Of a DNA stretch of 51,929 bases, positions 18,301 through 27,324 are shown piece after piece. Made by a program: the position numbers and the translations under genes. This DNA is from Arhodomonas aquaeolei DSM 8974. Lineage in GTDB: Bacteria > Pseudomonadota > Gammaproteobacteria > Nitrococcales > Nitrococcaceae. The notes beneath the pieces are model-generated. The model was not told the origin of the DNA. It worked only from the letters and a program-made list of their open reading frames with translations, and did not search any database. Numbering within the stretch: position 1 is the stretch's first letter; each line of letters starts with the position of its first letter. The stretch is taken from NCBI RefSeq assembly GCF_000374645.1, contig NZ_KB894814.1, forward strand, positions 41,838-93,766. The letters are read 5' to 3'.

Positions 18301-21300
18301 TGACGAGATCATCACCGTGTCGCTCAAAGGCCAGATCGGTCACGGCGATGCCGGCCCCGAATGAGAGGGTGTCCCGCGAGGGATCGACGTTGCTGTAGGA
18401 CTCCCCCGCCCGGCGTTCGATCAACCGGTCCTGACCATCGCCGAGCCCGAACCGGTACGTGTCGTCAGCGAAGGAACCATAGAGCGTGTCGTCTCCCGTT
18501 CCGCCCTCGAGGAACGAGCCCATGCCGGATATCCAGGGATCCCCGTTCGCCGTAAGCTCGTCATCACCGGCACCACCGAGCAACTCGTCCCTTCCCAGAC
18601 CGGTGAGCGTGTCGTCACCATCTCCACCAGAAAGCAGCCCTGTTCCGTTCAGGGTGTCGCCACCGTCACCACCGTAGAGCGAGCCGTTACCCCGTAACGT
18701 ATCGCCGCCAGCACCGCCTTCCAGCAGGTCCACACCTGTCCCGCCGTCAAGCGTGTCGACACCGGCACCGCCACGCAGAGTGTCATCTCCCGTACCTCCC
18801 TCCAGCGTGTCATCACCAGCACCGCCTTCCAGGACATCCTCGCCGTAGTCGCCAAAAAGCGAATCGCCATCGACGCCTCCCACAAGGTGATCGCCCCCCT
18901 GGCCGCCGATCAGCGTATCGGCCCCGGAACCTCCGTAGACCTCGTCGTCTCCGGCGGCGGCGGTCACCGTATCGTCCCCCGCGAGCGCCTGAATAACGTC
19001 CGCGTCGGCGTGCCCCTGGATGACGTCACCCCCGGTCGTCCCCGCGATGGCCTGCAGCTTGATGGTGTCGTAGTCCCAGATTGCGCCATCGGCGAACTCA
19101 ATCGACTCCAGAGGCGTGTCCCCCTGAACCCCGGCCTCATCGGAAAACTGACCGAGCACACGCGCAAGGACCACACCGGTACCCAGGCGGACCACCAGAT
19201 CCCCACCGTCCCGACGCAACACAACATCGGCGGACGAGGTGTCGGTCAGTCGCAGCCGATCGTTACCCTGTGTATCGAAAATCCGGTCGGCCCCGTCGGC
19301 CGCCGCCATTTCGTAGACGTCATCGCCCTGGCCGCCTTCAAGGCGATCGCCACCGGCACCACCAATCAACGTGTCTCCGCCGACTTCGCCGTACAGCGTA
19401 TCGGCACCGGCGTCCCCGTAAAGCGAATCTGCACCGTCACGCCCATATAGCGTGTCGCTTCCGGCACCGCCCGTTATCGCATCGTCTGCAAGATGGCCCT
19501 CGAGAACGTCGTCGCCCGCCGATCCCTGCAATACGAGCTCGTTCAAATCGCTCAGGTTCCAGACGGTCCCGTCGCTGAACCGGACTGCCTGAATGGTGGA
19601 GTCGTTGCGGGTCTCGTCGCGGAAATGCCCACGAATAGTGACCTGGTCCGTTCCATTGACGTTGAGTAGCAACAGATCGTCGCCTCGACGGCGGGCATGG
19701 ATATCGTCGGGCGCGATCGCGGCGGAGAACTCGACCTCTTCCTGACGACCGGCCGTGGTATCGAAGGCGTTTATCTCATCCGCACCATGGCCGCCATGAA
19801 AAACGTAGGTATCGCTTCCAGCGCCGCCTTCCAGCGTGTCATCCCCCTGACCGCCGGTAAGGCGGTCATCGCCAGCACCGCCGTAAAGATCGTCATCTCC
19901 GACAGCGCCATACAATGCATCGTTGCCAGCGCCACCATGCAGCCGATCGTTACCTGCCTCACCAAAGACCATGTCATCGCCTTCGTTACTCGAAAGCACG
20001 TCGGCCCCGTCACCACCACTCAAGGCATCGTTGCCAGCATGGCCATGGATAGTGTCGTTGCCCGCCAAACCATCGATCGTATCGGCCACGTCATAACCGA
20101 TCAGCACCTCCGAAGCATCAGTGCCGACTAGTACCTGCTGCTTCACGTCATTGACATCCCAAACAGTGCCATCGGAAAATCGCAGCTCTTCGACTCGCCG
20201 TTCACCGCTATTGGCATCATTCCAGAAGTAATCTTCGACCGTCAGGGTGTCCGTGCCATCTCCGAGCACAACAACCAGATCTTGGCCTGATCGGCGGAGC
20301 ATGACGTCGGAAAAAAGAACGCCAGATTGGAATTCAATGGCATCGACCTTCGCAGGGTCCGGATTGTAATTATGACTGACAATGCGGTCCTGACCGTCCC
20401 CGAAACCGAACCGGTACACATCGCTACCCAGACCGCCGTCAAGCAGATCACCCTCGGTTCCGCCGACCAGCACATCGTTACCGTCTTCGCCATACAGCCG
20501 GTCTTGACCACTGCCACCCAAAAGCTGGTCCGCTCCATTGTCACCGTCGAGTCGATCATTTCCCGCGCCGCCGGAAAGAACGTCCGCCCCATCATGACCA
20601 GAGATATCGTCCTCACCGCCAAGGCCATCGATAACGTCCGCCACGTCATAGCCAGTCAAGGTCTCGCCCGCCTCAGTGCCGACTAGCACCTGTTGCTTGA
20701 CGTGATCGACATCCCAGACACTTCCGTCGGCAAAGCGCAGCTCCTCGATGCGCTGTCCACCACTGTTAGCGTCATGCCAGAAGTAGCTGTCGACGGTCAG
20801 CTGATCCGTGCCATCGCCTAGGATCACCAGAAGATCACTGTCCGACCGACGCAAGGTCACCTCGCCAGGAGTCACGTCGTCCTCAAATGCCAATGCGTTC
20901 ACGTCCATTACCGTCGAGCCGTAGACGTGCTCTTCAATCAGATCGTGACCTGAGCCGAAACCAAAGCGGTAGATGTCGCTGCCTCGTCCGCCATCGAGCC
21001 GGTCGTCACCGGCACCACCATCTAGAACGTCGTCGCCGTCGCCGCCTTCCAGGCGATCATCACCGGCGCCCCCGGAAAGCACATCCGCGCCGGCTCGGCC
21101 ATAAGTTGTGTCATCACCGGCGCCGCCATCGATCTCGTCGGCGGCGTCGTAGCCATATAAGGTGTCAGCTCCTGTAGTGCCCACCTGTACCTGTTGCTTG
21201 ACGTGATCGACGCCCCAGACCGTCCCGTCGTAGAAACGCAACTCCTCGATCCGCCGTCCACCGCTATTGGCATCGCCCCAGAAGTAGTCATCCACCGTCA

Positions 21301-24300
21301 GTCGGTCCTTGCCGTCGCCCAGCGCCACCACCAGATCATCGCCCGAACGTCGGAGGACTACATCGTTAGGGGCCACATTCGTCCCAAACGCCAAGGTGTT
21401 AGCGTCCGTCACCGACGGTCTATAGACGTTCTCGTCGATCCGATCATGGCCAGAACCGTAACCGAAGCGATAGATGTCGCAGCCTCGTCCGCCGTCGAGC
21501 CGATCGTCGCCGGCACCACCATCAAGGATGTCGTCGCCATCATGCCCGAGCAGATGATCGTCGCCTTCCCGACCAGACAATAGATTGCCACCGGCACTCC
21601 CGATCAGTCGGTTATTCGATGCATTGCCCGTACCAACTGCATCGGTACTTCCGGTCAACGTCATATCCTCAAAATACTCTCCCAACGTATAGTCCAGACT
21701 CGTCTGCACGAGGTCCTGTCCTTCGTCCGCGTGTTCGACGACCTGATCCTCGACGTCATCGACCACATAGGTATCATCGCCCGATCCACCGACCATGGTG
21801 TCGACACCGCCCGCACCATCCAGTCGATCGTCTCCGCCCCCCGCGGTAAGAATATTGTCGCCCGAGTTGCCGACCATCTCATTGTCCAGCTCATTTCCCG
21901 TTCCGCTCAGGTCATCTTGACCTGTCAGATGCAGGCACTCGACATTCGCAGATAGCGCTTGATCGATCGAGGATTCCACCGTATCGACCCCGGCGCGCTC
22001 CGCCTCCATGACAATGTCGCCAGCTTCGTCCACGACGTACGTATCGTCACCCGATCCACCGGCCATCCGGTCGGCACCGATACCCCCGTCCAGCCGATTG
22101 CCACGGCCATTGCCCCGAAGCACGTTGTCCGCCTCATTCCCCGTCGCATAAACGGGCTTACCGCCCAACAGAGTGAGATTCTCGATGTGCTCGGAAAGCG
22201 TCCAATTCACACTCGAATGAACGGTGTCAGTCCCCCCGTCCGCCGTTTCAAGGACCTCGTCACCCCCATCGACGACATATACGTCGTCACCGGTACCGCC
22301 AACGAGCCGGTCGTCGCTACTTCCACCATCAAGCCAGTCGTTCCCGGCCCCACCGTCCACAACGTCGTTACCATCACCCCCGAAAAGAACGTCATTACCG
22401 TCACCACCGGCCAACTCGTCATCGCCACCTGCAGCAAGCAATAGATTGCCCAGATCTTGACCAGTGACTGTCTCGTCCGCATCGGTCCCGAGGTCGACCG
22501 TCGAAAGCGAGAACTCCCTCCCGTCAGAAAAACGGATCCTCCCAAGCCCGCCTCCGGCCGCTTTCACTTCCTGCAAGCCATTGACCAGCACAATCCAATC
22601 CCGCCCGTTCCGGTGAGCGAGAACCAACGAATCTCCGTCGGCACGGACCAACAGATCGCCTGGCTCAATGCCGGCACCGAACTCCAAGACATTCTGCCCC
22701 ACACCGGCACCGTATTCGCGAATCGAGTCCTCCCCCCACCCAGGCTGAAATCGATAAGTATTCGCGCCTTGACCGCCTCGGAGCAGGTCGTCACCCGAAC
22801 CGCCTTCCAGAAGATCATCGCCGTCACCACCCAAGAGCCAGTCATCCCCCCCGTTACCATCCAGGACCGCCCCGGCATTCTCGCCGATGACGATCTCCGG
22901 TGCCGTCGTCCCATTTCTATTGGTCTGCACGGCTTTCCAGCCGAATTCATCCAGGGTGGCCTGCATAGCCGGGGACACTTCCGCACCAGCAAGCCAGTCG
23001 CGAAGCAGTCCATCGACATGGAACCCCATAGGGGCCAATTGCTCTCCGGCAACCCGGTCCAGTTCCAGCAGGTCTCCCACTGCATGGACCTGATCGGCAT
23101 CGAACTGCTGCCGTAAGACCGCCATAGTACCGGTGAAATCTGTTCCGATGCCGGAGCCGTCAACAGTCACGTCGACCACTCCGAGGTACGGAACAAGGTG
23201 CGTCTGACGCATCAACTGGTCATACATCGCCGACTCGAGAAGTGCGAATCCCTCACGTAGCTGAGCCGATGCCCCACTCCGCGGATTAGGGCTACCGTGC
23301 TGGCTGAATTCCTGCCCCAGAAAGGCTTCCAGTGCGGCGACCTTACGGGCGTCGATGAACCTCCCGCGGCTACCCGGATCGACGTCGGTTACACCAGCCC
23401 ATTCGTACAGCAGGGCCTGCATTCCAGACCGGCGTGCGGAGACGCCCATCTCGGCTATGAAGGCCTCGACCTGCTCGCGGAGCCGCCCGCTGTCGTCGCG
23501 CACCAGCGCCTGGTGCAGGTCGTACACCTCGCCATAACCCTTGAGATCCGGCATTGAGGCAATTTCCCCCGGCACCTCGAGCCGTTCGAGTACCTTGGTG
23601 TCAGCCGTGTCCTGGATAAACCACACATCCGTCGCCGCACCCTCACGGCCGTCGGCCCATTCAAACCGACCGATCTGGCGGTGCTGGTTGTCGTTGTTAT
23701 CCACATCGGCAGAGTTCGTGTAGTCCAGGTCGATTGACCCGATACCCACCTCGTCAAGCGTGAGCATCTCGCCGTCGTCGACCTCGCCATCGGCATCGAC
23801 GTCCTGCCACAGGCGCAGATCCCCCCAGGCCTCGTCGTCGGCGTCGATATGACCGTTATCGTTGCTGTCGTGGATGGCCAATGCCTCGAAGCCGTTCATC
23901 GCGGTAACGCCGTCGGCCACCTCACTGGCATTCCCGAACAGCTCGCTGCCGTCCTCTATTGCATCATTACCGCTCAAGTCCATAGCCAGCAGGGCGTCAT
24001 CGGGGCCCACCCAGCCACTCGCCTGAGCGAAGCCGTCACCGTTGTGGTCGAACTGCACCCCGGCTTCCAGGCCGAGCGTCTCGATGCCGTCGCCGTCCAT
24101 ATCCAAGATGATCGGGGAGGCATGGGATTCAGCCCGATCAAATTTCTCCTGAACACGGTCCATAGGACGTCCGCTTACCGCGTCATTAACGACGGAATCA
24201 ATGTATTCCGCACGACCGTTCAGTACCTCGGCTGTACCCACCAGTGCCTCAGCAAGTGGGCGTTCAAGCGCCCCGCCCAAGTACCAAGGCTGCGCCGTTA

Positions 24301-24475
24301 CGACTTGCGCTAACAACCTCAAGGCTGCCTCTCTATCATTGGAAATCATCGCCTTGACAGTATTCGTAGCGGCATCGTACACAATCTCGCCGTTTTGGGG
24401 ATTCCATTTTCCATTAAGCTGGTTATAAAATTCTCGACCAGCGGCTTTATTCGGAACATGAATATTTACGTCCAT
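15377..24475 (-). CDS. Giant RTX (haemolysin-type calcium-binding) protein, type I secretion substrate
   Basis: A 3032-residue protein. About 560 N-terminal residues include EF-hand-like loops (DMDGDGIETLG, DSNDNGHIDADDEAW, DVDADGEVDDGEM). The rest is dozens of GGxGxDxLx nonapeptide repeats interleaved with about twelve 'haemolysin-type calcium-binding related' blocks of the form Y-R-F-G-x-G-x-D ... GDDLVV ... FxDGTVW. Three consecutive blocks (near residues 1000-1400) are close copies. The C-terminus (SLVSAMASFEPP ... ELQPTISASWQ) is typical of type I secretion signals in gammaproteobacteria. HlyD and HlyB homologues lie upstream in the same orientation. No enzymatic domain is recognised; adhesin, surface-layer or toxin roles are all possible. 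The ATG overlaps the preceding stop (TAATG). Confidence 0.9.
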   Translation of the reverse strand: MDVNIHVPNKAAGREFYNQLNGKWNPQNGEIVYDAATNTVKAMISNDREAALRLLAQVVTAQPWYLGGALERPLAEALVGTAEVLNGRAEYIDSVVNDAVSGRPMDRVQEKFDRAESHASPIILDMDGDGIETLGLEAGVQFDHNGDGFAQASGWVGPDDALLAMDLSGNDAIEDGSELFGNASEVADGVTAMNGFEALAIHDSNDNGHIDADDEAWGDLRLWQDVDADGEVDDGEMLTLDEVGIGSIDLDYTNSADVDNNDNQHRQIGRFEWADGREGAATDVWFIQDTADTKVLERLEVPGEIASMPDLKGYGEVYDLHQALVRDDSGRLREQVEAFIAEMGVSARRSGMQALLYEWAGVTDVDPGSRGRFIDARKVAALEAFLGQEFSQHGSPNPRSGASAQLREGFALLESAMYDQLMRQTHLVPYLGVVDVTVDGSGIGTDFTGTMAVLRQQFDADQVHAVGDLLELDRVAGEQLAPMGFHVDGLLRDWLAGAEVSPAMQATLDEFGWKAVQTNRNGTTAPEIVIGENAGAVLDGNGGDDWLLGGDGDDLLEGGSGDDLLRGGQGANTYRFQPGWGEDSIREYGAGVGQNVLEFGAGIEPGDLLVRADGDSLVLAHRNGRDWIVLVNGLQEVKAAGGGLGRIRFSDGREFSLSTVDLGTDADETVTGQDLGNLLLAAGGDDELAGGDGNDVLFGGDGNDVVDGGAGNDWLDGGSSDDRLVGGTGDDVYVVDGGDEVLETADGGTDTVHSSVNWTLSEHIENLTLLGGKPVYATGNEADNVLRGNGRGNRLDGGIGADRMAGGSGDDTYVVDEAGDIVMEAERAGVDTVESSIDQALSANVECLHLTGQDDLSGTGNELDNEMVGNSGDNILTAGGGDDRLDGAGGVDTMVGGSGDDTYVVDDVEDQVVEHADEGQDLVQTSLDYTLGEYFEDMTLTGSTDAVGTGNASNNRLIGSAGGNLLSGREGDDHLLGHDGDDILDGGAGDDRLDGGRGCDIYRFGYGSGHDRIDENVYRPSVTDANTLAFGTNVAPNDVVLRRSGDDLVVALGDGKDRLTVDDYFWGDANSGGRRIEELRFYDGTVWGVDHVKQQVQVGTTGADTLYGYDAADEIDGGAGDDTTYGRAGADVLSGGAGDDRLEGGDGDDVLDGGAGDDRLDGGRGSDIYRFGFGSGHDLIEEHVYGSTVMDVNALAFEDDVTPGEVTLRRSDSDLLVILGDGTDQLTVDSYFWHDANSGGQRIEELRFADGSVWDVDHVKQQVLVGTEAGETLTGYDVADVIDGLGGEDDISGHDGADVLSGGAGNDRLDGDNGADQLLGGSGQDRLYGEDGNDVLVGGTEGDLLDGGLGSDVYRFGFGDGQDRIVSHNYNPDPAKVDAIEFQSGVLFSDVMLRRSGQDLVVVLGDGTDTLTVEDYFWNDANSGERRVEELRFSDGTVWDVNDVKQQVLVGTDASEVLIGYDVADTIDGLAGNDTIHGHAGNDALSGGDGADVLSSNEGDDMVFGEAGNDRLHGGAGNDALYGAVGDDDLYGGAGDDRLTGGQGDDTLEGGAGSDTYVFHGGHGADEINAFDTTAGRQEEVEFSAAIAPDDIHARRRGDDLLLLNVNGTDQVTIRGHFRDETRNDSTIQAVRFSDGTVWNLSDLNELVLQGSAGDDVLEGHLADDAITGGAGSDTLYGRDGADSLYGDAGADTLYGEVGGDTLIGGAGGDRLEGGQGDDVYEMAAADGADRIFDTQGNDRLRLTDTSSADVVLRRDGGDLVVRLGTGVVLARVLGQFSDEAGVQGDTPLESIEFADGAIWDYDTIKLQAIAGTTGGDVIQGHADADVIQALAGDDTVTAAAGDDEVYGGSGADTLIGGQGGDHLVGGVDGDSLFGDYGEDVLEGGAGDDTLEGGTGDDTLRGGAGVDTLDGGTGVDLLEGGAGGDTLRGNGSLYGGDGGDTLNGTGLLSGGDGDDTLTGLGRDELLGGAGDDELTANGDPWISGMGSFLEGGTGDDTLYGSFADDTYRFGLGDGQDRLIERRAGESYSNVDPSRDTLSFGAGIAVTDLAFERHGDDLVIQHANGADRITIERWFEEPTEHFKVNRFVFEDATELTDSDVEAAVVTYGTASADTLSGYRALDERLYAGAGDDQVWGRAGDDVLHGEAGDDYLDGEAGNDQLIGGIGEDNLQGRDGSDMLDGGADADSLSGGLGEDGLFGRAGADNLFGDEGADYLEGGSGDDYLSGGDADDVLLGGDGNDQLRGDTGDDHLTGGLGDDKYVHGSGQGADTIDNRDGGYDGVFFSDVGADRLNFIRDGDDLLITVDADSTQSVRVLDHFLGGDAAIDYVQPNGGAMLDTRHIADIVAANGVTGEFATAVVGTGGDDELSAYATDDLLQGLEGDDTLWAFAGADRLEGGSGDDTLYGGDGTGQGSGADQLFGGAGHDILYGEDGDDVLSGGAGSDDYYYSANGGVDVIDNTGGGTDTVFFLGGIDRSRISFHQDGEDLVMLLDGDVAQQVRVTNHFLGGDAAISYVQPTDGGGAIAANEITGLLTAMPDDPADGSGDDGDGGTTNPPPDDGGETPPPAQAGGSDNLVGTTGDDVLLGGADADTLDGQGGNDLLRGGTGDDTYRFGGGQAVLQEDGGNDTLLFTDGIAFSSVSSGLMKSGDDLVLSVDGGPDQVTLSGFFRGGSELVETISFESGGSLTSAQIFGAFGLPVPDGSSPYAGTLVGSNGDDALVQGGSDAERLFGLNGDDSLEGGAGDDLLIGGRGDDTYVFRTGDGQDCIDNTGGGTDQLQFADAGFNDVASGLTKSGDDLVLKVGSGGDQVTVGGFFRGGDLAIDALTFSDGAQLSKSQIFGAFGLADPDPDGSPDYTGLPDERAYGTVQAARSASETILGSSDADLIDGGAGADILNGAQGDDWLIGGRGDDEFIQNRGGGNDSITAYDPKAGKTDVLSFGDDVAHDQLWFQREGDDLSVGIIGTDDGATISGWYLGDAHHVEQIQAADGYTLLDSQVDSLVSAMASFEPPSSGEIVLSPDYQEELQPTISASWQ

Positions 24476-24948
24476 TACTCAACCCTCCGCGCGTGAAACT
24501 CCGCACTTCTAATCCAGTAGAGAAACCATCTATCTAGACCACCATCCCAAATAACAAGAACATCAAAAGTAGCATACTCATCCCGAAAATCGACCCGAAC
24601 AGGGCAATAGACCCAAACATAGGTTCCGTTTTTACCCTTAAGATCCACGCCCACGGCGTCACAATCTCCGAGCAGCCCAACCTTCTCTACAAAACCATGG
24701 GAAGAAAAAAACTCCCGAGCCTCTTCTGGAGAAACATCGGAAGAATACTCAAGCCACCTCCCTGAATAACGTTTAATAGAGTCAACACTCCAACTATCAT
24801 CCGACATCTCCTGAAAAACATCCACCGCAAATCTTTCCCCTTCAGCCAAAACAATGGCAGATCTAATCTGCAAGGACACCCAGTAACCAATAACTACGAC
24901 CCCCATAAGCACGAGAACCATCTTCCATTTTCCAGACATACACCCCAA
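24475..24948 (-). CDS. Hypothetical membrane-anchored protein coupled to the RTX gene
   Basis: A 157-residue protein with one N-terminal hydrophobic segment (MVLVLMGVVVIGYWVSLQI, about residues 10-28) and a soluble, probably periplasmic domain with cysteines near DCDAVGV and VYCPVRV. I do not recognise a family. Its stop codon overlaps the RTX start codon (TAATG), so the two are translationally coupled. Base composition is clearly lower in GC than its neighbours, with many AAA/TTT codons. The context suggests a partner of the RTX protein (chaperone, anchor or immunity protein), but this is inference. Start could be residue 1 or the Met at residue 4. Confidence 0.65.
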   Translation of the reverse strand: MGCMSGKWKMVLVLMGVVVIGYWVSLQIRSAIVLAEGERFAVDVFQEMSDDSWSVDSIKRYSGRWLEYSSDVSPEEAREFFSSHGFVEKVGLLGDCDAVGVDLKGKNGTYVWVYCPVRVDFRDEYATFDVLVIWDGGLDRWFLYWIRSAEFHARRVE

Positions 24949-25188
24949 CCTTACGGCATATTTTTACCCGTCAAAATAAACACCATGAACCAGCGACAAC
25001 ACACACAAAACCCTCACATCAAGAAGACAACCACGCCAAAAAACTAAACCCTCTCTCTAAACACACCCGCCATGACCCACTTCTTGTTTTATTAAACAAG
25101 ACGATTCAAAATACCTAGCCCCTGACAAACACTTAACTAAAAACGGAACACTGAAATTTCAGAAACACCTCGACATAGAGGTTATCAG

Positions 25189-25290
25189 TTAAAAATTGGC
25201 ACATTTAACTGGATTCCTTATCAATAACCACCCGCACACGGAACCTGCTGCAGCTTCACCCGAAATAGGCTGAGACTCTTCCTTGGCCAT
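25189..25290 (-). CDS. Candidate 33-residue small protein
   Basis: The ATG at 25290 overlaps the stop of the upstream membrane-protein gene (TGATG) and is preceded by AAGGAG at good spacing. The 33-residue frame opens MAKEESQPISGEAAAG and continues SVCGWLLIRNPVKCANF, with two cysteines 11 residues apart. The coupling and strong ribosome site argue for translation. The length is close to chance for a lower-GC region, and I see no known family. It might be a small secreted or disulfide-bonded peptide. Confidence 0.4.
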   Translation of the reverse strand: MAKEESQPISGEAAAGSVCGWLLIRNPVKCANF

Positions 25291-25913
25291 CAGTCATCTC
25301 CTTCGACTCTCAAGGGAAGAAAAAGGGAAATCAACGCCCCTCCCCAAATGCCCAACATCCCACCCATGACCCAATAAAAAAACATATACGCGAAGGTGAT
25401 CCTAACAAGACTGTCGTGAAACACATCACTTGCTTCCCCGCGTGTAATACCGGGCGACCAGTGCAAAATAGCCACCAAAAACGCGAATACCCCTCCGCAC
25501 ACCCCAACCGCGTTTAATAACTTCCACCGACTGGGCTTGACATTCGGCCTGAATGCAACCGGATACAGAAAAAATGCCATTACCCCCAGAAACAGCCACC
25601 CTGACAGGTGAAGAAAAGCCAGCAGCGCCTCCAGGGCTGGCGCGGGCATGAAGTGGACGTCGTTCGTTAACCCGACCACGCTGGGAATCAGAGATGCCAT
25701 CACATCGACAAACATCTGGACGCCGTCTGACCGGCCGATCGCCCGCCAGGGCAACAGACAAACGGTCGCCCAGTACGCCACGAAACCGGCATAGAGCCAC
25801 TTCGATCCATACAGGTAGGGCAGGCGTTTATGATTCGGCCTGACTATCACTATTTCCCGACCGTCAGACTGCTTGGAGGCAGATTGGCGGTCATCACGGT
25901 CACTTTCATTCAC
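25290..25913 (-). CDS. Hypothetical multi-spanning membrane protein
   Basis: A 207-residue protein with about four to five hydrophobic segments (LYAGFVAYWATVCLLPW, LLAFLHLSGWLFLGVMAFFLYPV, LLNAVGVCGGVFAFLVAIL, ITFAYMFFYWVMGGMLGIWGGALISLFL) and a hydrophilic N-terminus. No family recognised. It starts just downstream of the hlyD stop and ends in an overlap with the small frame at 25189-25290, so it belongs to the secretion transcription unit. GC content is lower than in the flanking genes. A role with the RTX export system is likely only by location. Confidence 0.65.
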   Translation of the reverse strand: MNESDRDDRQSASKQSDGREIVIVRPNHKRLPYLYGSKWLYAGFVAYWATVCLLPWRAIGRSDGVQMFVDVMASLIPSVVGLTNDVHFMPAPALEALLAFLHLSGWLFLGVMAFFLYPVAFRPNVKPSRWKLLNAVGVCGGVFAFLVAILHWSPGITRGEASDVFHDSLVRITFAYMFFYWVMGGMLGIWGGALISLFLPLRVEGDD

Positions 25914-25915
25914 GT

Positions 25916-27289
25916 CTAACGTTCCCTTGCGCTTTCATCCACGTGCTCAACCAGCGGTGCGAGGACAAAATCCAAAACCCGCCGTTGCCCTGTCTTTATT
26001 TCCAGCGATACGGTCATGCCCGGGCTGAGTGGAATCTGACGGCCATCGACTTCGATCCAGCTACGCTCTAGGGCGGCGGTCGTTTCATAGATGAGGCCAC
26101 CGTTCTCCTGCGCGGTCGCGTCGTTGGAAACATGGGTCACCGTGGCGTGCAGGGTGCCGTAACGGGTGAAAGGGAATGTTTCCACCTTGACCTCGGCTGT
26201 CTGCCCTTCGTCGACAAAGCCGACGTCGCGATTCGCCAGCCAGGCCTGGACCTGCAGCTCCGCGCCTTCCGGGACGACACGCATCAGCTCCTGCGCCGGC
26301 TCGACCACGCCACCGGTAGTGTGAATCTTCAGCCCCTGTACGAAGCCCGAGATCGGTGCGCGGAGCGTGCTCCATTCGGCCCGGGCCATGGCCTTTCTCA
26401 ACTCCTCCCGGGTCGTCGCTATCCGCTTCTGGGCATCCACCAGATCTGTGGCCACATCCTTCCGGAATTTCGCCCTTTGCGCGTCAATCCGGCGCCGGAC
26501 GGCATCGATACGTGCGTCGAGTTCCACCAACCTGGCGTCCGTCGTGCGGATCTGCCCTGTGTGGTCCAGACGGGTGCGCTCCACGTCCAGGTACTCGAAT
26601 TCGGAGGCCATGTCCCGGCTGGCCAGCGAATGCAGCGCGGCTGCACGCTTGGCAATGAGCGGAAGCGTGGATTCAAGCCGCCGCTTGTCCTGCGCGGTAC
26701 TGTTCCGCTCCGCCCTGGCTCGCACGAGCTCGGCCTGCAGGGCCGCGACGGAGGCACGATGGTCCGCGAGTTCACCGCTCAAGAGTCGCTTTTGTGTGGC
26801 TACGGCGGCAGGGTCGGCCCCCTTCGGCCAGTCGGCCATCCCGGCCGCGTTCCTGTCGCTACCATCGACCGCGTCGATCTCCGCAAGTAATCGGGCACGG
26901 TCCAGGCGTGCGGCCATCAGCTGCTCCCTCAGGCGATTCCGGTCAGCGCGGCCGATCGTGGGATCGAACTCCACCAACACGTCACCGGCCTCGACGCGCT
27001 GCCCCTCGGCAACCCGGATAGCCCTTACGGTGGCCTGCTCCATGGGCTGAATGACCTTGACGTGGCCGGACGGCACGATCTTGCCGGTCGCCGTGGCGAC
27101 AACGTCCACGTGCCCGACGTAGCTCCATACGACGGCGACGACGAAAACGCCGACAATCAGCCCGGTAATGACACGGCCGGCAGGGGACGGCGGCGTTTCC
27201 TGGACCTCCAGCGCTGCCGGCAGGAATTCCCGCTCCGTGCCATCTCGACGCCTGACGAGCGCCGTCGTTTTTCCTTCCCTGGTCGACAT
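25916..27289 (-). CDS. HlyD-family membrane fusion protein of a type I secretion system
   Basis: A 457-residue periplasmic adaptor. One transmembrane helix (VITGLIVGVFVVAVVWSYV, about residues 39-57) is followed by a lipoyl-like half-motif (ATGKIVPSGHVKVIQPMEQATVRAIRVAEGQRVEAGDVL), a long coiled coil (about 110-300) and the returning lipoyl and beta-barrel segments (LRAPISGFVQGLKIHTTGGVV, LSPGMTVSLEIKTGQR). It bridges the inner-membrane ABC exporter and an outer-membrane TolC-type channel, which is not encoded in this window. It lies 35 bp after the HlyB homologue. The likely cargo is the RTX protein at 15377-24475. Confidence 0.94.
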   Translation of the reverse strand: MSTREGKTTALVRRRDGTEREFLPAALEVQETPPSPAGRVITGLIVGVFVVAVVWSYVGHVDVVATATGKIVPSGHVKVIQPMEQATVRAIRVAEGQRVEAGDVLVEFDPTIGRADRNRLREQLMAARLDRARLLAEIDAVDGSDRNAAGMADWPKGADPAAVATQKRLLSGELADHRASVAALQAELVRARAERNSTAQDKRRLESTLPLIAKRAAALHSLASRDMASEFEYLDVERTRLDHTGQIRTTDARLVELDARIDAVRRRIDAQRAKFRKDVATDLVDAQKRIATTREELRKAMARAEWSTLRAPISGFVQGLKIHTTGGVVEPAQELMRVVPEGAELQVQAWLANRDVGFVDEGQTAEVKVETFPFTRYGTLHATVTHVSNDATAQENGGLIYETTAALERSWIEVDGRQIPLSPGMTVSLEIKTGQRRVLDFVLAPLVEHVDESARER

Positions 27290-27324
27290 CCCTGTTTGCC
27301 TGCCCTCTGAAACGCCGGGGTAAA

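Noticed and set aside
16200-22400. Regular short DNA repeats that might be read as a third CRISPR array
   Set aside because: They encode GGxGxDxLx calcium-binding repeats in one continuous frame and have no constant spacer length.
15542-24313. Long frames on the + strand opposite the RTX gene
   Set aside because: They are antisense shadows of a GC-rich repetitive gene; the minus-strand frame is continuous over 9 kb with clear RTX motifs.
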